Position numbers and translations under genes: made by a program
Shown: positions 59,922 to 64,000 of the stretch, piece after piece
Layout of the letters: each line of letters opens with the position of its first letter
Position numbering within the stretch: position 1 is the stretch's first letter
Assembly (NCBI GenBank): GCA_963785745.1
Contig: CAWAWR010000009.1
Location: 372,001 to 436,000, forward strand
Length of the DNA stretch: 64,000 bases
Direction of reading: 5' to 3'
Origin: VAZQ01 sp963785745
GTDB taxonomy: Bacteria > Pseudomonadota > Alphaproteobacteria > Rhizobiales > Xanthobacteraceae
The notes under the pieces: generated by a model
Told to the model about the DNA's origin: nothing
Seen by the model: the letters and a program-made list of their open reading frames with translations, nothing else
The model's database searches: none

Positions 59922-60096
59922 GCTCGCCTCCCTCACTATTACGCTTTTAACGCCAACGGTCGCACGCTGACGGTTTGGTTTGCAAGCGGGTGGCGCCGCC
60001 CTTATTGCCGTCGCGCGGTCCTTCAAACGGCCGCCGGATGCGATAGACTGCGAATGACGCAGAGCGCCGACAGAGCGCCGCGTAGGGGAGGTTGCC

Positions 60097-61101
60097 ATGA
60101 AGAAATATCTTGCCGCCGTCATCGTGCTTGCAGCGAGTCACAATCTTGCGGCTGCGCAGAGTGGCGATCATGCCCAGGCGATCAAGTTATGGACCGGCGT
60201 CGAGACGCAGTGCCGCAATTGCCACGGCGCCAAGGGTGAGGGCGGGTTCGGCCCCGATCTTGCCGGCCGCAAGATGACGGTCGCGCAGTTCACGCAGGCG
60301 GTGCGCAAGCCCTGGGGCATCATGCCGGCCTATATCGAAAGCCAGATCAGCGACAACGAGCTGGCATTGCTGACTCGCTATTTCGAGGAGATGCCAGCGG
60401 TCGCGCAGCCGGCCAAGTGGCGCTTCGAAGTCCCCGCCGGGGCGCCGCACGGGCAGGTGGTTGCGCTCACCTCCGGCTGCGGCCAGTGCCACGGCCCGAT
60501 CCTCAACGGGCCGCGCTCGCATCTCGGCGGCATCGATGCGGATTTCGCGTGGTTCAAGAACGTGGTCTACGAGCACACCAATGCGATGCCGAAACACGAG
60601 GAGCTGATGCATGAGCCGCCACCGGTGCGGCTGCGCATGGGCAACTACGCGCCGACGCGGATGTGGGAATCGCAACTGCGCGCGATCTATGACTGGGCGC
60701 GCGACATCGGTTTCCGGCCGCGCATCCTGGCACGGTTGGGCAAGGGTGAGGCGGGCGCCAACGGCGTCACTTACAGCCTCAATGTCACAAACAACGGTTT
60801 GCCGGGCAAAGGCCTGGCGGTCGAGGACGTGACGATTGCGCTCGCCGTGCCGGAAGGCACCAACGTGGTCGCGACGACGGGTGACGGCTATCAGGGCCTC
60901 CGCATGGACGAGAAGGCCAAGCGCAACACCGCTGTGTGGACGGTGCCGCGCATGGCGCCCAAGGACAAGCAATCGTTCACGATCACGCTGTCGCGCGCCG
61001 GGACCGCCGCCGACAATCTGCGCGGCAGCGTCCGTTGGACCAAGCCGACGGTGAAAACCGGACCGTTCGACGAAGCCAATATCAACCCGGCGCCGCTTTA
61101 G
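60097..61101 (+). CDS. Exported di-haem cytochrome c with C-terminal beta domain
   Basis: 334 residues from the ATG at 60097 (GGGGAGGTTGCC upstream); signal ends 'AAAQS'. Haem motifs CRNCH at 39-43 and CGQCH at 128-132. 'GGFGPDLAGRKMTVAQFTQA' is the usual cytochrome c loop in domain 1. Residues about 230-334 form an Ig-like beta domain ('YSLNVTNNGLPGKGLAVEDV', 'WTVPRMAPKDKQSFTITLSR'), which may dock to a partner enzyme. This fusion of two haem domains and a DUF11-like domain is found beside periplasmic dehydrogenases. It converges with the amidohydrolase gene. Confidence 0.82.
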   Translation: MKKYLAAVIVLAASHNLAAAQSGDHAQAIKLWTGVETQCRNCHGAKGEGGFGPDLAGRKMTVAQFTQAVRKPWGIMPAYIESQISDNELALLTRYFEEMPAVAQPAKWRFEVPAGAPHGQVVALTSGCGQCHGPILNGPRSHLGGIDADFAWFKNVVYEHTNAMPKHEELMHEPPPVRLRMGNYAPTRMWESQLRAIYDWARDIGFRPRILARLGKGEAGANGVTYSLNVTNNGLPGKGLAVEDVTIALAVPEGTNVVATTGDGYQGLRMDEKAKRNTAVWTVPRMAPKDKQSFTITLSRAGTAADNLRGSVRWTKPTVKTGPFDEANINPAPL

Positions 61102-61124
61102 TCCGCGTTGCGCGTCAGTCCGCG

Positions 61125-62210
61125 CTACGCGTCGATCTTGAGCAGCCGCGCTGCGTTGCCGCGCAGGATCAGATCGCGGTCCTTGGTCGGCAGCTCGGTG
61201 AGCTTCTCGACCGTGCCGACGACGTCTTCCACGCTCATGTCGGCCGGGAAGTCGGTCCCGCAGACGACCCGGTCGGCGCCGACCTGACGGACAAGGTTCA
61301 TCAGGATCGGCACCGAATGCGCGACGGTGTCGTAGTAGAAACGCCGCAGATAGTGCGACGGCGGATTCTTCAAGTGCTTGGTCTCGGGCCGCACGCTCGC
61401 ACCGTGGTCCCAGCGGCCGATCAGTTGCGGGAACACACCGCCCGAATGCGGCAGCACGACAACGAGATTCGGGAAATCGTCGAACGCGCCCGAGAAGATG
61501 AAGGACGCCGCCGCCAGCGCCGACTCGGTCGGATTGCCGATGAAGTTGCGCAGATGATACTCGCGCATGCGCTCGGCGCCGACCGGATTGACCGGATGTA
61601 GGAGGATCGGCAGGCCGCGTTCCTGCGCGCGCGCATAGACCGGCCAGAATTCCTTCTGATCGAGGTTCTTGCCGTTGATGTGGGTCGCCATGTAGAGGCC
61701 GCGGATGCCTTTGAGCTTGGCGACGCGGTCGATCTCCTGCACTGCGAGCGCGGGATCCTGCACCGGCACCATCGCCAGCCCGACGAAGCGGTCGGGATAT
61801 TGCGCATGGAGTGCGTCGCAGGCGTCGTTGTAGGTCTGGCAGAGCTTGAGCCCGAACGCGGGCGGCGCCCAGAACGCCATCGGCTGTGTCAACGACAGCG
61901 CGTGCATCGCGACGCCGGCCTTGTCCATCGACGCAAGGCGGGTCTTGATGTTGGTGTATTGATCCTGGAACACCACCGAAAGGCCGGGGATGGTGGCGAC
62001 AAGCTGGCCGCGCGCGTTGCGGCTCATCTTGGCGCCGTTGGCGTCGCCCTCCTTTTCCATGAGCGCGAGCCATTCCGGCGGATACCAGTGCGCGTGGACA
62101 TCAATGACGCGCACGCGCGTTTGTTTCGCGCCGTCCTGGGCCGATGCATTGATCGAGCCGGCGGCCAAGACGGCAGCCGAGCCCGCGAGCAACTCGCGGC
62201 GTGTGAGCAT
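61125..62210 (-). CDS. Exported metal-dependent amidohydrolase (ACMSD-like) with Tat signal
   Basis: 361 residues from the ATG at 62210. Tat signal 'LTRRELLAGSAAVLAAG'. The amidohydrolase-2 barrel has the metal pair in 'VIDVHAHWYPPEW', 'LPILLHPVNPVGAERM', 'VVVLPHSGGVFPQLIGRWDH' and the catalytic Asp in 'VVCGTDFPADMS'. Cytoplasmic relatives are decarboxylases such as ACMSD and gamma-resorcylate decarboxylase; export of such an enzyme is unusual but the Tat signal is clear. Product likely an aromatic or unsaturated acid; inference. Confidence 0.85.
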   Translation of the reverse strand: MLTRRELLAGSAAVLAAGSINASAQDGAKQTRVRVIDVHAHWYPPEWLALMEKEGDANGAKMSRNARGQLVATIPGLSVVFQDQYTNIKTRLASMDKAGVAMHALSLTQPMAFWAPPAFGLKLCQTYNDACDALHAQYPDRFVGLAMVPVQDPALAVQEIDRVAKLKGIRGLYMATHINGKNLDQKEFWPVYARAQERGLPILLHPVNPVGAERMREYHLRNFIGNPTESALAAASFIFSGAFDDFPNLVVVLPHSGGVFPQLIGRWDHGASVRPETKHLKNPPSHYLRRFYYDTVAHSVPILMNLVRQVGADRVVCGTDFPADMSVEDVVGTVEKLTELPTKDRDLILRGNAARLLKIDA

Positions 62211-62319
62211 GGAAACCTCCCGTGATTATTTTTTGAATTGCTGGCGATTATAGAAGGTCGCGCCGCTCCGTCCATCGGGCGCCGCAGTCGCTCTCAGCGA
62301 CGGGAATGGACTATAAATT

Positions 62320-62913
62320 TCAGCGCGACGCTGCGTAGTGCGCGAGCGCGGCCAGATCGTCGTCGGAAACGCCGATCACGACATTGCTCATTAGCGTGTC
62401 GGCGCCGGACCGTTTGTTGTCGCGGAATTCCCTCAGGGAATGGATCAGGTAGTCGACGCGTTGCTTCGCCAGCCGCGGCATCTGGTCCTGCCCGGCGAAG
62501 CTCGGCAGGTGGCACGACTCGCAGCGCATTGGCTCGACAAGCGCCGCGCCGCGCTTGGCCAACGCCGGATCAATCGGCTCGTCGCTCGCTTTGGGCTCGA
62601 ACTTGGCAAAATGGCTGGCCAGCGCCACCAGGTCGTCGTCCTTGAGGCCCTTCAGCAACTCCGACATTCCTGGAATTTGGCGCACACCTTCGCGGAACAG
62701 GAACAACTGGTTCGTCAGGTAAAATTCAGGCTGACCCGCCAGCGACGGGATGTTTGGCATCCGCGAATTGCCGTCCTCGCCATGGCACGCGCTGCACAGC
62801 TTGATCCGCTCGGCGATCGGCATGTCCTGTGCCGCCGCCGATGTGCTCGAAAGCGCGGCAGCCGCCAGCGCGAACGCCAGCGGCCGCCACCAACCTGTCA
62901 CGAGGTGTCTCAA
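62320..62913 (-). CDS. Di-haem cytochrome c4-like protein
   Basis: 197 residues; signal ends 'SAAAQ'. Two similar haem domains: CSACH at 40-44 with 'GNSRMPNIPSLAGQPEFYLT', and CESCH at 131-135 with 'DQMPRLAKQRVDYLIHSLRE'. The internal repeat and length match cytochrome c4, an electron carrier to terminal oxidases. It starts 7 bases after the PQQ-type dehydrogenase gene ends, so it is very probably its electron acceptor. Confidence 0.88.
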   Translation of the reverse strand: MRHLVTGWWRPLAFALAAAALSSTSAAAQDMPIAERIKLCSACHGEDGNSRMPNIPSLAGQPEFYLTNQLFLFREGVRQIPGMSELLKGLKDDDLVALASHFAKFEPKASDEPIDPALAKRGAALVEPMRCESCHLPSFAGQDQMPRLAKQRVDYLIHSLREFRDNKRSGADTLMSNVVIGVSDDDLAALAHYAASR

Positions 62914-62920
62914 GGCGCAG

Positions 62921-64000
62921 CTACTTCCCAGAATACGAGATCCGATAGGTCGCCCCGTGGAGCTCGTCGGACACCAGGATCGAGCCGTCGGCCATCTGCA
63001 TCACATAGCTCGGCCGGCTGTGGTGTTCATTCTTCTCCTCATCGAGCATGCCGGTCATGAACGGCTCGAGCGTCGCCTTGCCGCCGTCGGTTTTCGCCAT
63101 CACGACATCGTAGCCGAAGCGCTTCTCCCGGTTCCACGAGCCGTGCCGTGCAATGAACGCCACGTTGCGGTAGGCCTCCGGGAACATCGTGCCGGTATAG
63201 AACCGGATGCCCAGACCGGCCGAATGCGGTCCAGTCAGCGCCGCCGGCATCACCACGCCGGCGCAGGCGTTTGGCATGCGGACGTCCGGATCGGCAACGC
63301 CATTGGCGTGGCAATAGGGGAAGCCGAAATTCGCGCCCTCCTGACCGGACGGGAGGCGGTTGAGCTCGTCTTCCGGCCCGTCATTGCCGGCCCAGTCGCG
63401 TCCGTTGTCGGTGAACCACAATTCCTTGGTCACCGGGTGCCAATCGAAGCCGACCGTGTTGCGAACGCCGCGCGCGACAATCTCCATCCCGGTGCCGTCC
63501 GCGTTGTAGCGGCGGATCTGTCCGTGGATGCCGGGATTGATCTCGCAGATGTTGCAGTTGGCGCCGACCTGCACGTACATCTTCCCGTCCGGACCGAACG
63601 CGACGTATTTCCAGTTGTGATGGACGGTGTCGGGCAGATCATACGCCTTGGTCAGTTCGACCGGCTCGCCCGGATTGTCGAGCTTGTCCTCGATGTTGTC
63701 GTAGCGAAACACGCGATTGATCGCGAACACGTAGAGCGACCCGTCGCGGAACGCGAGGCCGTTGGGTTGCGTCAGGCCCTGCAGCAGCACCTTGACCTCG
63801 CGCTTGCCGCCCTGGTTGGTGATCGCATAGACCCGGCCGATCACGCGCGTTCCCATGAACATGGTGCCCTTCGAGCCCATCACCATGGTGCGTCCGGCGG
63901 CGTGGCCATGCGACCAGACTTCGGCCTTGAACCCGGGCGGCAGCTTGATCCGGCCGACGGGAATCTTCTCGAGCGGCGTCGCCGTCGCCGGTTGCGGATT
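62921..64000 (-). CDS. PQQ-type sugar/sorbosone dehydrogenase-like beta-propeller protein (5' end outside window)
   Basis: 360 residues are visible and the frame is open to the window edge, so the true N-terminus is missing; an internal ATG at 63886 is not the start because family sequence continues before it ('EKIPVGRIKLPPGFKAEVWS'). Features of the soluble glucose/sorbosone dehydrogenase propeller: 'LTQPNGLAFRDGSLYVFAIN', 'HHNWKYVAFGPDGKMYVQVG', 'GVRNTVGFDWHPVTKELWFT', 'SWNREKRFGYDVV'. 'VGANCNICEINPG' carries a close Cys pair but no CxxCH. Periplasmic oxidation of an alcohol or aldehyde with electrons to the c4-like protein is likely. Confidence 0.85.
   Translation of the reverse strand, partial: NPQPATATPLEKIPVGRIKLPPGFKAEVWSHGHAAGRTMVMGSKGTMFMGTRVIGRVYAITNQGGKREVKVLLQGLTQPNGLAFRDGSLYVFAINRVFRYDNIEDKLDNPGEPVELTKAYDLPDTVHHNWKYVAFGPDGKMYVQVGANCNICEINPGIHGQIRRYNADGTGMEIVARGVRNTVGFDWHPVTKELWFTDNGRDWAGNDGPEDELNRLPSGQEGANFGFPYCHANGVADPDVRMPNACAGVVMPAALTGPHSAGLGIRFYTGTMFPEAYRNVAFIARHGSWNREKRFGYDVVMAKTDGGKATLEPFMTGMLDEEKNEHHSRPSYVMQMADGSILVSDELHGATYRISYSGK

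Noticed and set aside
60187..62073. A 628-residue leftward open frame
   Set aside because: It is antisense to the di-haem cytochrome and out of phase with the amidohydrolase. Composition is Arg/Ala/Asp shadow type.

Overview
The window reads as chromosomal DNA of a GC-rich alphaproteobacterium of the Hyphomicrobiales, most like soil Bradyrhizobium/Pseudolabrys/Xanthobacteraceae-type organisms. Pointers are the minCDE operon with a perfect CtrA box, a BA14K-type small secreted protein, the compound 'CATGGCCGG...CCGGCCAT / GATGCCCG...CGGGCATGA' palindromic repeats, many Tat signals, and a very large set of tripartite-tricarboxylate-type (TctC/Bug) periplasmic binding proteins. I see no tRNA, rRNA, phage, insertion sequence or CRISPR array.

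Layout. 1-7263: a cut-off secreted haem/carboxypeptidase-regulatory-like protein, then four Bug genes with two small hypotheticals among them. 7293-12453: an envelope and division block (RlpA lipoprotein, L,D-transpeptidase, minE-minD-minC, a TonB/TolA-like secreted protein, BA14K protein, a 35-residue membrane peptide). 12594-17214: a branched-chain-amino-acid-type ABC transporter livF-G-M-H-K in which livH carries a +1 frameshift. 17391-27668: glutathione transferases, three cupins (two of them paralogues of identical length flanking a lipoprotein hydrolase and a second L,D-transpeptidase), two Bugs and a MetE-like methyltransferase. 27848-29500: an OmpA-family protein with a 10-residue tandem repeat. 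29792-33744: a four-gene operon of maleate-isomerase-like racemase, Bug, flavin monooxygenase and Bug. 33746-39611: an ABC-F ATPase, a ThDP enzyme, a Bug and an MltB-like transglycosylase. 39838-43610: an HbpS/GlcG protein, egtB-egtD for ergothioneine with an unusual hairpin-rich leader, and a 2OG-Fe(II) oxygenase. 43799-47216: FAA hydrolase, Bug, frameshifted FMN reductase, SDR. 47662-53058: a leftward run soxC - soxD-like cytochrome - hydrolase - flavin monooxygenase - cytochrome c - Bug. 53332-54427: a frameshifted gentisate-1,2-dioxygenase-like gene behind an operator-like inverted repeat. 54490-59921: an M15 peptidase, then an operon of three Bugs round one epoxide hydrolase. 60097-64000: a di-haem cytochrome, an amidohydrolase, a c4-like cytochrome and a PQQ-type dehydrogenase cut off by the window end.

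How it fits together. Fourteen Bug binding proteins are present but no tctA/tctB membrane genes. Nearly every Bug sits beside a different catabolic enzyme (cupin dioxygenase, GST/isomerase, FAA hydrolase, racemase, ThDP lyase, epoxide hydrolase, flavin monooxygenase). The simplest reading is a region of many small 'binding protein + enzyme' modules for organic and aromatic acids, served by transporter membranes encoded elsewhere, with periplasmic redox proteins at both ends. Three genes (livH, FMN reductase, gentisate dioxygenase) each appear to contain one extra base. That is either decay or residual assembly error and should be settled before those genes are interpreted.
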